Shown here in pieces: positions 53,539 through 64,000 of a DNA stretch of 64,000 nt (positions are counted from its first letter, which is position 1; every line of letters begins with the position of its first letter). The notes under the pieces were generated by a model. The model worked only from the letters and a program-made list of their open reading frames with translations, ran no database searches and had not been told where the DNA came from. This DNA is from Stagonosporopsis chrysanthemi (Eukaryota; Ascomycota; Dothideomycetes; Pleosporales; Didymellaceae): positions 243,677 to 307,676 of the forward strand of contig JAFISE010000014.1 in NCBI GenBank assembly GCA_022560025.1. The letters are read 5' to 3'. The position numbers and the translations under genes were made by a program.

Positions 53539-54682
53539 AAGACTGGACGAGGCGCGCTGCGGGTGCGAGTCGGGTGGGTTGCGGATTTGGAGTAGAGTGG
53601 AGAGTGGTGTTGGTGAAGCGGGAGTTGTGGGGTTTTAGTTTGGGCTGAGTTGCTTGCCACAGCCCTCTGTGGATGGAGGCGCCCGGCTTGGCGGGCCCGG
53701 CTGGAAGGTGCGAGACCTGCTGACGCTTTCGTCAGTCACCTTTCCCGAGGACTCACACAATCAAAGAAGGACTCACACCGTTCATTGCCACCGTGCCATA
53801 GCCCAAGAGACAGCTACAAGGCTGGCCAGCCTGCTGCTGTGTTCAAGGTATCCAAGGATGAATGTCGGACGATGTGCAGGAGGAGCAGGGACTCAAACCC
53901 GCTCAACATGGCGTGCAGGACTCCGGCTCGATTGACAGATGCAGGACAGGCCGTCAGCTATTTTGAGGAATAGTGCTACGAACAATATGTTCAAAGGCAA
54001 AAACGCAACACGAACGCGTCTCTACACTTTACTGCCTTCACTCTGGGAGGCGGCTAGCTCAGCACGGCTTAGTCCAACAACATCGTTTCGTGTCAGTTTC
54101 GCTCACAACACCAGCCCAACCATCGACTTCCGAGATGCCGATTTCATGGAGCTCGTTCAAGAATCTGTGCCGTCGGAAAAACGGCATTAGGCTCTGAGCT
54201 TTGCTCGGATGCGCGATTGCCTTGATCGATTGTAGCCTTGCGGGCGTTTCCTCAATCATCACAGGACCCGTAATAGACACACGACCTGTTTCGTGTCCCA
54301 CATTTGGACTCTTAACCGGCAGCGATGGTTTCTACAATGCCGCAGCCATGCTACAGGCTAAGCTTGCCTTTCTTAGCACTGCCCCTCTGCCATGATACTC
54401 GCCGCCACCACCATTGGCGAGCACTTGGTCACGGCTAATGTTTAGGAACCCGTGAGGGCCTCTGCTGCTGCACCGTGAAATCTCTTCCCTTTTCTCTCCA
54501 TAGCTCTGTGAGCTTGATTATGGCCTCGTTGTCTTCGTAGCTATTTCTTTCTGTACCTAATTCGCTTTCGCCAGCGCTGGATCGCCTATATACTAATACT
54601 TAATCGGTTCTGGCAACCTCAGCGCAACCTGAGGACACTCGTCGATCAAATCAGATCACGACTACAGCCACCAGAAGTCACG
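53539..54682. other. Intergenic region between eIF1 and the S41-type peptidase
   Basis: A divergent 1.1-kb gap holding both promoters. A T-arm-like stretch (GACTCAAACCC near 53890) was inspected but does not fold as a tRNA. Pyrimidine-rich sequence with a TATATACT box at about 54589 lies roughly 95 nt before the peptidase start. Confidence 0.5.
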
Positions 54683-57341
54683 ATGCATCTCTCGACTGTT
54701 GTATTGGCCGTCTCCTATGGCCTTACGGCTGCTGGGAACCCCCACCCCTGGATGTATGGTGTGCCAGACTTTCCAGATCTTGACATGGAAGAGGTCATGA
54801 CCCAAGCGGGCGTTGACTTGGTATCCGAGGCTGCGAGCAATGCGACATCCACGGCACCTGGTGGAAGTTCTTTGTCCAACTCGACCGCCTCTGCTGGCGG
54901 AGAGCCCTGCGCAGCTATCAGCCGTGCCATCGCTGCAGCACCAGCTGGGGCCCGTAAAGTTGTGCCCGCAGAACTAGGGATGAAGTGTCTAGCTTCCGTA
55001 CCTTTGGACAAGGAGGGAAACATCAAACTCATCGACGACGTGAAGCTCTTTGTCAAGTGGCAGTCCAATATCGCGTACCTGAAGGATCCCCCGGCGAACT
55101 ACACCGAAAAGCCTGTTGACGTGATGGGCGAGCTGGATCTGATGCAGAAAGGACTGGCCAACGGGACCTTCAAAACTGAGTACGAATTCCAGATGGGCAT
55201 GATGACGCTATTCAACCGAGCGTACGACAACCACTTCGCATACCAACCCGACATTCTTGCGTCCGCTATGCAATTCCAGCGGCCTCCAGGTACGGAGCTT
55301 GTCTCCGTTTCTTCTGATGGCAAGGCAGTGCCAGAGGTCTTTCTTTATCAAGATATCCGAAAGGCTAATAACGATTCGTCATACAAGCCTTCTGCAGTCA
55401 AGAAGATCAACGGCATGGACACCGTGGCGTATTTGTCAGACGCCTCTACACAATCTGACTTCCACGATGCCGATACTAGATGGAACGCATTGTTCCCCTC
55501 GCAAGCTTTGATTGCTTCCGGCACCGTCTTCTTGGGTTCTTTCAGGACTGGTCAATATCAAGGACCGAACACAACCATGGAATTCGCTAATGGAACGACG
55601 TTCAATCAAATGAATGTTGCTGTTGTTTTTGGTAACTTTACTGGCGTCAACAGTGGACAAACTTTCTTCCAGCAATTCTGTACAGGCCCCAAGCCCGTCA
55701 CTCAGGTTGATCAACCGGCGCCAAGTTCTCCTGCTAGTACGACGGTCAACCAACCGACTCCTACCCCTACCCCATCGCACATTGGCTACCCCAAGGCGGA
55801 GATAATCAACCCCAATCTTTCTGTCGGTGGCTACTACATCAATGATACTGGATACGATGTAAGAAAACCACTACAGCGACTAGCCAAGCTGACACGTGCT
55901 AGGATGTTGCAGTTCTCAGTATCCCATCATATGACTCTTCTCCGGATGTTCAGAGCTTTCAAAACGTGATGCGAGATTTCATCCGTATGTCAAAAGCTCA
56001 AGGAAAGACAAAGATGATCTTCGACATGAGGGGCAATGGAGGAGGTGAGTAAATAGATCCGCTGAAAGTGCCATGTGGAGTTCGATGCTAATGTCTCATA
56101 CAGGTAACGCGATTCTTGGCTACGATACATTCAAACAGGTCTATCCTCAGGCCGATCAAGAGCCCTTCGGCGGGACTCGCTTCCGTGCTAACGATGCCCT
56201 CAAGTCAGCCTATCAACTGACAGGCGACTTCCTCGCAAACAAGACGTTCGTTCAAAGCAATCAAACTGCATTTGTTCAGTCTTTTGGGAATGGTGCCACC
56301 TCGAACGATGTCATCGGAATCACTGCCAGCTTCAACTTCCAGCACCAGCTCGACGTCAACAACCAAGCCATTGTGTCCTCAGACGCTGCGTTTGGGCCTC
56401 AGACAGTGAAAGGAGATCAGTTCACCACGACCATTCGCTACAACTTTAGTGACCCTATCTCGACCTCTTATCAGGGGTTCTCGATCATTGGCTTCGACCA
56501 GAATCGGAACGAGACCAGTACGCCGCAGCCTTTTCAGGCCGCAGACATGGTGATGGTGAGTTTGCACCTACTTGTGGTGTTCTATGCTGACGTTCCATAG
56601 CTCCATGACGGCATGTGCTCCTCGACATGCGCCATCGCCGCTGAGCTCCTGAAGAACCAAGGCGCAGTCCGCACCATCGCGGTTGGCGGCCGGCCTCAGG
56701 AAGGCCCCATGCAAGGCGTTGGCGGCACCAAGGGCGCCCAAGTCTTCTCCTGGGATGACATCCAGCTGCGCATGCAGGCCACCTACCTGTACGTATTGAA
56801 CGATTTTACTCAACCTCACGTCAGCTCACTAACATATCCCAGCCTTGGAAGCCCAGAACAGCAAGCTCAATGGGACACCATGGACCTCGGCAAGACTGCC
56901 ACCGCGACACAGCTCTTCAAGCGCTCCGCGTACCAAGGCGGTCGCGTAGCAGGCGGTGTGAACCTCAAGGATAACCTGCGCCAGAACGACGCTTCAGGCA
57001 CGCCGCTCGAGTTCATGTACGAGGCAGCTGACTGCCGTATGTTCTTTACTGCAGCCATGGTTACAGACGTGACACAGCTGTGGAAGGGCGTTGCGGACCG
57101 CATGTTCAAGAACAACACAGACATGTGTGTTACGGGCAGCACAGGCAACCCGACGAGCATCAGTGCCGGTGGGCAGAAGAGGGCTGGTGACGGAACGATT
57201 GCGGAGGGCAAGGGCGTCAACTCGACGATGAGGTCGGTTGCAAATGGCAACAACGCTATGATGGGGGGTGCTGCGGAGAAGGCGCTGGGACGGTGGGGAA
57301 CCGTTATGGCCGCTGTGGCGGTGAGCATGATCGTGTTGTAG
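54683..57341 (+). CDS. Secreted, probably GPI-anchored S41-type (CPAF-like) peptidase
   Basis: Five exons: 54683..55858, 55903..56044, 56104..56555, 56601..56788 and 56843..57341, with introns of 44-59 nt, give 818 residues. The signal peptide is MHLSTVVLAVSYGLTAAGN. The core has KWQSNIAYLKDPPANY, a region with many N-glycosylation sites, FDMRGNGGGNAILGY at about 430-445, and LHDGMCSSTCA at 591-601 with the candidate catalytic serine at Ser597 or Ser598, as in fungal CPAF-like members of peptidase family S41. The C-terminus has a Gly/Asn/Ser-rich spacer and a hydrophobic end (VMAAVAVSMIVL), consistent with a GPI signal. Role unknown; surface or cell-wall location is inferred. Confidence 0.85.
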
Positions 57342-57803
57342 ATGGGACATGATGTCTGTGTCTCACACAACCATACAGCTTGTACGCTTGCGTCGATGTC
57401 CCAGACCAAAAACATCCATCAAGCTATTCAGTATGACTTGTACGCGCAGTACTCCTTAACACCTCATCCAGTAGGCTCAGCCAATGAACGACTAATTACC
57501 TCAATTACTGTGTTGACTTCCGAAGCACGACGATTGACCACGTGTACACGCCCCTTGAAGCATGCCAGACGCCTGTGACACGCAAAACACGTGCCGCATT
57601 GCGCCTTTCCCACTAGCGTCGAGACCCTGAGCGCCCGACCAACAAAGGCACGAGGCGTTCCGCAGACCGGCCTCGGGTTCGGAAAGGCGTTAGAAAAGCG
57701 TACGGCGAGCAAGCCGGCTCAACATATACCCCCACAATGCCTCCCATCCTCCCATAAACTCCTCGCTGCTAGAACAGATGAGACCGCACCTCCCTCGTCC
57801 ACC
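57342..57803. other. Intergenic region upstream of the Mpv17-like gene
   Basis: Includes the 3' UTR of the peptidase and the promoter of the next gene. In-frame sequence upstream of 57804 is open to 57591 but looks like leader. No other feature. Confidence 0.5.
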
Positions 57804-58800
57804 ATGATTTCTTCCGCCAGCGCCTGGGCTCGTGCCAGCTCCCGGCGCACAACGCACTTCACGCACGCCTACCCTCGGCACTCCAGTCAACACCCCGGAA
57901 ATACCACCCGCCACTTTGCTGCACCACGAACGACTCCAGCGCATGGCCAGTGCAGACAATATGCCTCGAAGCCGCACAGCACGACTGGTGCGCCGCCCAC
58001 CACCATTCCCGGTCCCGCCTGGCTCTGGCTCGAGCCTGTCATCGAGCCTTTCCGCGCCTATGGCCGCGTGCAGCAGCGCAAACCGTACCTGACGCAGCTG
58101 GTCAGCTCGCTGGTGATATACTTTGTTGGCGATCTCGTAGCGCAGGGCATCGCAGAGCCGGAAGTCAAGGAAGGCGAAGTGGGAGAAGAAAAGGAGGAGC
58201 GCGGGTGGGTGCAGGAATGGAGCGAGGACAGGGACTGGGCGCGCACAGGGAGAGCGCTGATGATTGGGGGGATCAGTAGTATACCCAGCTACAAGTGGTT
58301 CCTGTGGCTGAGTATGAACTTCAACTACGGGTCGAAGATCTTGAGTTTGACGACCAAGGTGAGTCTCCCTTCCATTCTCGGGGGCTCTGTAGGGGTCCGT
58401 TGAGAGAGACAGAAGTGCTAATCCAATCCAGGTCGTCGTGAACCAAATCCTCTTCACCCCCATTTTCAATTCGTATTTCTTCGGCATGCAGGTACTGCTC
58501 GCCGGCGCCTCGTTCGACAAAATCGTAGAGCGCATCAAGAACACCGTCCCAACGAGCTGGATCAACAGCTGCAAGCTCTGGCCTGTAGTTACGGCGTTCA
58601 GCTTCACGTATATCCCTATACAGTATAGAAGTATCTTTGCCGGCGTGATTGCGATCGGCTGGCAGACATATCTGAGTCTGTTGAACCAGCGCGCGGCTGC
58701 GCAAGAGCACAGCGAGCACGAGGGCGCGGTGCATGTCCAGCCGCCGAGGGCTGTTAATGAGCGTGAGAGCATTGGGGAGAAGGAGAAGTGCGCGGCTTAA
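57804..58800 (+). CDS. Mpv17/PMP22-family membrane protein
   Basis: Exons 57804..58358 and 58432..58800 (intron 73 nt) give 307 residues. The N-terminal 70 residues are Ser/Arg/His-rich and positively charged, like a mitochondrial presequence. The conserved body has WLWLEPVIEPFRAYGRVQQRKPYLTQLV, IYFVGDLVAQGI, DWARTGRALMIGGISSIPSYKWFLWL, LFTPIFNSYFFGMQ and the family end TSWINSCKLWPVVTAFSFTYIPIQYRSIFAGVIAIGWQTYLS (WxxW-type motif with P-x-x-x-R). Known relatives: Mpv17, Sym1 and Pxmp2, inner-mitochondrial or peroxisomal channel-like proteins. Substrate unknown. An acidic insert (VKEGEVGEEKEERG) lies between helices. Confidence 0.9.
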
Positions 58801-59353
58801 GCCTTCAACATGGGAAAGTGATAGACGCCACTGCGGGTTTTGATAGCCATGACTTCTTTTGTTATACCACATAGACCGCACCAAAAAGGGGTTGCATTGC
58901 AAGGCGTTCCGGGCAGTACTTGGCAGCTACACACCGCGTTGTCAATGCACAGACAACCACATCAATACACCAATTCTACACACGATCCAGATATCGGCTT
59001 CTGACAAGCTGCGGTGACAGGCCTCTCCGAGGAGCCTATCGTCAGACCCACTAGACCCACAGATCGCCACAACGTTTCTCGGACCGTGGCCCGAATATCT
59101 CGCGAAGTTTCTTGCTCCGGACGTCATTGCGACAAAACACAGCGAAAATATCAATGGGCTGTTCCACCTCTGGCGGTCATGGGTGCTCAGAGACGTCTGA
59201 TGTCATCATGTCGACTATGGAACATTGTTCGATAACCTATCCGTGGCTCTGTGCCATTGCTTTCACCACTAGATTCAGCATTTTGATTGCATCTTCCGTT
59301 CTTGCGTTCGACTCCAGCGTTTCCTTCTTGCTTGAAAACAGTCAGATCACGAC
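58801..59353. other. Intergenic region upstream of the hexokinase gene
   Basis: Between two plus-strand genes. Short frames have no recognisable protein content. A C/T-rich patch lies about 40-130 nt before the start. Confidence 0.5.
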
Positions 59354-60838
59354 ATGGCACAACAACTCAACAATGATGCGTCGTCTAGCTCACGACAGCA
59401 GGGGTCAGAGCAAGATGACGTGTCTGACCTTCCTCTCGAGCTACAGCAAGAGCTGGACCGTCTAGGGAAGGACTTCTGGATCTCAAGCGACAAGCTGAAG
59501 GAGATAGTCGCACGCTTCCGCGAAGAACTAGACGAAGGCCTAGCCAAGCACAATCAGAACATTGCAATGCACCAAACCTGGGTACCTCATCTCCCTTCCG
59601 GAAACGAGCGCGGTACATACCTCACCCTCGACCTGGGCGGCACCAACCTCCGCGTCTGCGAGATCACCTTGCACGGGCATGCGAAGACGGGCAAGGAAAA
59701 AATAGAACTCAAGCAGGAACAGTACAGACTACCCCAGGAGCTGAAAACGGGCAATGCTGATGGCCTGTGGGATTTCATCGCGGCTAAACTTGAGGACTTT
59801 GTCACGCAAAAGGGGACACGTAACTACTACACGCAATCCCACCCCATGCCGCTGGGCTTCACTTTCTCGTACCCGGCAACACAAGCCCGTATCGACCACG
59901 CGGTGCTCAAGACCTGGACGAAAGGCTTCGACATCGCCGGCGTGGAAAATCACGACGTGGCTCAGCAGCTACGCGACAAGATCGCCGTCCGCAAACTCCC
60001 TCTGGACCTCATCTGCGTCATCAACGACACAGTCGGCGCGCTCGTCGCCTCCGCATACAACGACCCCGCGACCATAATCGGCGCCATCTTTGGCACCGGT
60101 TGCAACGCCGCCTACATGGCGCACATCGACAGCATCGGCAAGATGAAGCACGCGGACCGCGAGGCAGCGCGCGCCCACAGCAGCACAATGGCAATCAACT
60201 GCGAGTACGGCGCGTTCGACAACGCCCGCCGCGTCCTCCCCGTCACAGCCTACGACGCGCAGATCGACGCCGCCAGCCCGCGGCCCGGCGAGCAGGCCTT
60301 CGAGAAGCTGTCCGCGGGGCTGTACCTGGGGGAAATCTACCGCCTGGTGCTACTGGACCTTTTCTCGCGCGGGCTGCTCTTCCGCAACCAAGACGCGTCG
60401 CGCCTGGAAACGCCGTATGCACTCGATACCGGGTTTCTCTCCGCCCTGGAAGCAGACGCCTCCCCGCGCCTCGATGCGTCCCGCGCCCTCTTCCGCTCCG
60501 CCCTCAACCTCGTCCTCGAACCCGCCGAACTGCGCTTCGCCAAATGCGTGGCGGAGATGATTGCCGTCCGCGGCGCGCGCCTGTGCGCGTGCGGCATCGC
60601 GGCCATCTGTCTCAAGGAGGGGATTAGCGAAGGCAATGTTGCGGCGGACGGGAGCGTGGCGAACAAGCATCCGCAGTTCAAGACGCGGTGGGCGAGGGCG
60701 CTGGGGGAGGCGTTGGGGTGGAGCGAGGGCGAGGAGGGGCGGGTGCGGATTAGGAGTGCGGAGGATGGGAGTGGGATCGGGTGTGCGATTATTGCTGCCA
60801 TGGAGGTTGCGAAAAGGGAGAAGGGAGAAGCGAAGTGA
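59354..60838 (+). CDS. Hexokinase-family sugar kinase, divergent paralogue
   Basis: A single exon of 494 residues. Hexokinase signatures are in order: LDLGGTNLRVCEI (phosphate 1, about residue 92), LGFTFSYPATQ (about 167), KGFDIAGVENHDV with the sugar-binding lysine, the catalytic-Asp motif NDTVGALVAS (about 224), GTGCNAAYM (about 248), INCEYGAFD (about 281) and GLYLGEIYRLVLLDL. Key catalytic residues are present, so activity is plausible. However several near-invariant positions differ from the usual hexokinase (GTGTNAAY and INTEWGSFD become GTGCNAAY and INCEYGAFD), and the C-terminal third is GC-rich and divergent, which suggests a paralogue with altered specificity or a regulatory role. 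Cytosolic. Converges on the P450 gene with about 110 nt between stops. Confidence 0.88.
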   Translation: MAQQLNNDASSSSRQQGSEQDDVSDLPLELQQELDRLGKDFWISSDKLKEIVARFREELDEGLAKHNQNIAMHQTWVPHLPSGNERGTYLTLDLGGTNLRVCEITLHGHAKTGKEKIELKQEQYRLPQELKTGNADGLWDFIAAKLEDFVTQKGTRNYYTQSHPMPLGFTFSYPATQARIDHAVLKTWTKGFDIAGVENHDVAQQLRDKIAVRKLPLDLICVINDTVGALVASAYNDPATIIGAIFGTGCNAAYMAHIDSIGKMKHADREAARAHSSTMAINCEYGAFDNARRVLPVTAYDAQIDAASPRPGEQAFEKLSAGLYLGEIYRLVLLDLFSRGLLFRNQDASRLETPYALDTGFLSALEADASPRLDASRALFRSALNLVLEPAELRFAKCVAEMIAVRGARLCACGIAAICLKEGISEGNVAADGSVANKHPQFKTRWARALGEALGWSEGEEGRVRIRSAEDGSGIGCAIIAAMEVAKREKGEAK

Positions 60839-60947
60839 TGGGACTATTCACAAACTCAAGATTTGATTCACCAATCGTCAATCTGTCATTTACCAACTTG
60901 TAACTTCCCTCCCCACGTCCCTTCTTTCTTTGTTCACTTACTGCTGC

Positions 60948-61406
60948 TCAGGCTTCGTACCTCGGCGTAAGCCTAACATCCAACTTCCCAACATTGGTCG
61001 TGAAGCAATCCCGGCTCTTCCTCTCGACACTTGAACCATCCTCACCCTTCGCAAACTCCACCTCAAACAAGCGTACAAAATTCGCCATCACACTCTTCAA
61101 CTCCAACATAGCCAGCTTCTGGCCGACGCAGTTGTACACGCCGGTGGTGAAAGGCATGAACGCGCGCTTGTCAATGATGGTTTCGGGGCGCTCATCGGTC
61201 CAGCGCTCGGGCATGAAGGTTAGCGGGGAGGCGAAGTAGCGCGGATCGCGCTGCAGGCAGTGGATTGGCATCCAGATTAAGATGTTGCCGGGGATGTAGG
61301 TTCCGTCTGGGAAGGTGATGCCCTCGGGTGGGGTTTCGCGCTGGACGCCGGAAGGGACCTGAAGGAGGGGGGAGGAGGGTTAGTTAGGTCGACGAAAAGG
61401 TGATGA

Positions 61407-61451
<45 letters not shown>

Positions 61452-61475
61452 CGGGGTGGGGGGGGGGGGGGGGGT

Positions 61476-61527
<52 letters not shown>

Positions 61528-62926
61528 CTCACGGCTGGGTGTAGGCGCAAGGCTTCGTTGAGAACGCCATCAAGATAGGGGATGTTCTGGACATCTGCAA
61601 CGTCGAGGTGACCTTTGCCGTTGCCTACGGCATCGATTGCTTTGCGGAGTTTGGACTGGACTTCGGGATTCTTGCAGAGCTCATATACGACGAAAGATAA
61701 AACTGCGGATGTAGTATCGCTGTTTGTGGGTGGTCAGCTGGGTGTTTTATCTCCATCAAATGCGCATCAGCGTACCTGCCAGCCACAATAAGGAGGCGGG
61801 TATCAGCAACTAGCTCTGGTTTGATGTCCGCGCTCTCTGGGTCGTGTAGCCAACTGAATACATCGTTCTCCTTGGGCGTAATCTAGAACTGTTAGTTGCG
61901 TCCAATGGGACGTTGCTCCTCACTTACAGCCTTCCTCTCCTTTAGAACCTTTTTCGTCCATCTGACGTGCTCGACCAAGGGTTTGGCAAAGATAGATATC
62001 CGCGTGATCAGATTCGCTGCCCACGGAATGTGTCCCAAAATGGAGAAAACCCCCTGGCTTGCGTGCAGGAGCTTGATCATTTGGTCTTCCTCGCCCTTCT
62101 CTAGCATACCAAAACTGCGGCTAAAGCCAATGTCACCCATGACGTCGAAGCTGTAGAAATTCATCCAGTTGGTGATGCGCACCGAAGGATTCCTGGCCTC
62201 CTCCTTCAACTTAGTCATGAGTGTAAGAGCATGTCTGTTGAGCCTTGGCTCGTACTCGCGCAGGGCCTTTGCGCTTAAAGCATGATCCCAAGCCTTACGT
62301 CGCTGTCTGTGTTCCTGCTTATCACGGGTCGTGTGCGTAGATGAGCCACCAGTGTGGTCGGAACTGTCGTACCAACTGCCTTTTCTGCACCTTGACATAG
62401 GTCCGTGAACAAGTGGAATAGCGTCTGCTGTGAAGACGGCGAGCTCTCGGGGGCCAGTGCGAATGACGTCGCTCTTGTACTTCTTTTGTAGCGCCTCACT
62501 GTACCTGTAGTACTGATGGTCTGGAAACACACCAGCGAAGATTGCATGGAATTTGGACATGCGGGCGACGAAAGGGCCGGGGAACTATATGATATCAGAG
62601 ACGCCGAGTTTGACTAAGGTGTAAACTACCTTCCGCAGACGATGAAAGAACACCCGGTGCACCAAGATGCTTGCAAACAAAACGCCAAAGTAGATTGCCG
62701 CCGCTACAGTCGTGACTTTGGCTGCAGCGGTAATTGAACTGGCTCGAGAATCCTGGATGTACTCGGCTGTAGCAATACTACCAAAACCAATTAACCAGAT
62801 CCAGAGAAACATGTTGATGTTGTTATCCCACTCATCACGGTGGAGCACGAGGTGTGTAGTAAGAGCAAGGACAGCAAGTACAGGTGGACTGTGTGCAACC
62901 TCGACGGGGTTGACAAGCTTCGCCAT
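60948..62926 (-). CDS. Membrane-anchored cytochrome P450 monooxygenase
   Basis: Five exons: 62926..62630, 62584..61928, 61882..61776, 61719..61533 and 61358..60948, with introns of 45, 45, 56 and 174 nt, give 552 residues. Up to three hydrophobic segments at the N-terminus anchor it to the ER, followed by FPGPF. Signatures: helix C WDHALS, I-helix AGSDTT (352-357), ExxR EALR (409-412), FMPERW, and the heme loop FTTGVYNCVGQ with the axial Cys at about 493. The loop matches FxxGxxxCxG. It resembles fungal benzoate-4-monooxygenase-type and secondary-metabolite P450s, but substrate cannot be inferred. The fourth intron contains a 119-nt G tract on the plus strand, directly after the donor. Confidence 0.92.
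61409..61527. repeat. 119-nt near-pure G tract inside a P450 intron
   Basis: Guanine throughout except one C (61452) and two T (61457, 61475). On the coding strand it is a C tract that begins 5 nt after the intron start and fills about two thirds of the 174-nt intron. Direct observation; the exact length may be affected by sequencing of homopolymers. Confidence 0.9.
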
Positions 62927-64000
62927 GCTGTGGTGTTGTGCGAGTTCAAGCTGAGAAGAAGTTGTGGGTTCAAGTCGGAGATTGAACGTCAGGGTGTGTG
63001 TGCACAAGCGTGAGGCGAGGCAGCTGGGAAAGGCCGGTCGCTTGGTCGTCCAGCTATCTTAAATATCAGAAGTTATCGGCGATGACAAATCCGAATCCCG
63101 CGTAGACGTTGTAGGTGGGGAAGGGCGTCCACGGGTGCGGACCGAATACAACAAGACTCCAACTTAGAAGTCTGTCCAGTAAGAGGAGCTCAAACAGGGA
63201 GCTGTAAAGATTTCCACACATTGGCTGTCGGCGTTTGCTACCCAGAGACCCACCCACAAAACTTATGCGTTATATCATAGTAGTTGGGCTTAACGGCTCT
63301 CTTCGGCACGGACGTGCGTTGGAGGTACAACCACACGCTGGAGGGTATTGCCCTCCACCAAATCGAACAACTCCAATCGGCTCCTGCGGTTAGATCTTGA
63401 GTAGATCCACTAGCAATGTGTCGAAGGCGCTCCCTCGGGCTCAAGTCTTGCTTGGCTAGTGGGGCTGCATCTCCTTCACCCTTTGATAGGGCGCTCACCG
63501 CCGTCGTTATGATCCACCGAGCCATGAAAATTACGGTGACGACGTTCACTAGTCTGATGCAGAGCTGAAATGCTGCATCCCTAACGTTATGCGTAATTCG
63601 TCGATCAATCCGGAACGGAAGTGGCGCTTAGCTCCAAGACTTAAGTTGGCGTTATGCGGGGTCGGCTTAGCTGGATCTGGGGTACTGTGGTCGTGACGGC
63701 TCTTGCCGGAAGATGAAAGCTGTACTTAAGAGCACAGGTTCACAACATAATATTTCAGCAACTACAATAGATGTAGAAATTCTCAAGGGTGTCAGATTTG
63801 GTAGACTGCTACTGTCGACTTGCCTAGCCTTCATTGATCGTTTTAAAACCGTGTTGAGGTGTTGGAAACGCATATCTTAGCTGGGCGTTGGAGCCCGAGC
63901 TTACCGTGTCTGTGCGCGTGACGCCCGGATTCGCGTGACGCCCGCTCCGAGCCTTGAAGCTCATCACAAAATGAGGTTATAGAGCCACATACAATAGCTA
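62927..64000. other. Right-hand region without a supported gene
   Basis: About 1.1 kb beyond the P450 start. Frames on both strands read as random. CGCGTGACGCCCG occurs twice, at 63915-63927 and 63932-63944. It probably contains the P450 promoter; the rest is unassigned. Confidence 0.5.

Noticed and set aside
53870..53945. Possible minus-strand tRNA (GGGTTTGAGTCCC resembles a T arm)
   Set aside because: Only three base pairs form in the T stem and no 7-bp acceptor stem could be paired.
54683..63007. A biosynthetic gene cluster around the P450
   Set aside because: Neighbours are a hexokinase, Mpv17-like protein and a peptidase; no polyketide, peptide or terpene synthase in the window.

Overview
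This 64 kb window comes from a filamentous ascomycete (Pezizomycotina). A dothideomycete is likely, but that is my inference from family content rather than a measured placement. The evidence is short GT-AG introns (mostly 44-75 nt), genes packed on both strands, pyrimidine-rich start regions, and families typical of fungi: OPT transporter, YVC1, DUF6594, GGA, VTS1, and a fungal seven-helix-like membrane family. There are no rRNAs, tRNAs, CRISPR arrays, intact transposons or operons that I can support. All exon models below were drawn by eye and checked for phase closure.

Layout. 0-11 kb: the 3' part of VTS1 (RNA-binding SAM protein), then three minus-strand genes of unknown function (a very small one, a 1528-residue disordered protein, a 602-residue protein). 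11-23 kb: a D-serine dehydratase-like PLP enzyme with a 74-bp tandem repeat at its 3' end, a YVC1-type vacuolar cation channel, an oligopeptide transporter, a Cys-rich reading frame broken by one stop codon, a stand-alone caspase-like protein and a small unknown gene. 23-30.5 kb: a DUF6594 membrane protein, a Dal5-type MFS permease and a gene-poor stretch of about 2.5 kb. 30.5-43 kb: RRP6 and MDM35 head to head, a MAPEG protein, a secreted HExxHxxGxxD protein, the GGA clathrin adaptor, TSR3, and a membrane-receptor-like protein built from two micro-exons. 43.5-54 kb: a PARG-type hydrolase with an N-terminal PIP box, an unknown proline/serine-rich protein, COX20, TAF5 with two possible first exons, an unknown leucine-rich protein, and eIF1 (SUI1). 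54.6-64 kb: a GPI-anchored S41-type peptidase, an Mpv17/PMP22 protein, a divergent hexokinase, a cytochrome P450 with a 119-nt G tract in one intron, and about 1 kb without genes.

Most of the window is housekeeping: RNA decay and processing (VTS1, RRP6, TSR3), transcription and translation initiation (TAF5, eIF1), mitochondrial biogenesis (MDM35, COX20), trafficking and vacuole (GGA, YVC1), mixed with accessory transport, secreted-enzyme and P450 genes. I see no coherent biosynthetic or defence cluster. The features most worth a second look are the TAF5 alternative first exons, the PARG PIP box, the 74-bp repeat carrying the last codons of the dehydratase gene, and the poly-G intron.
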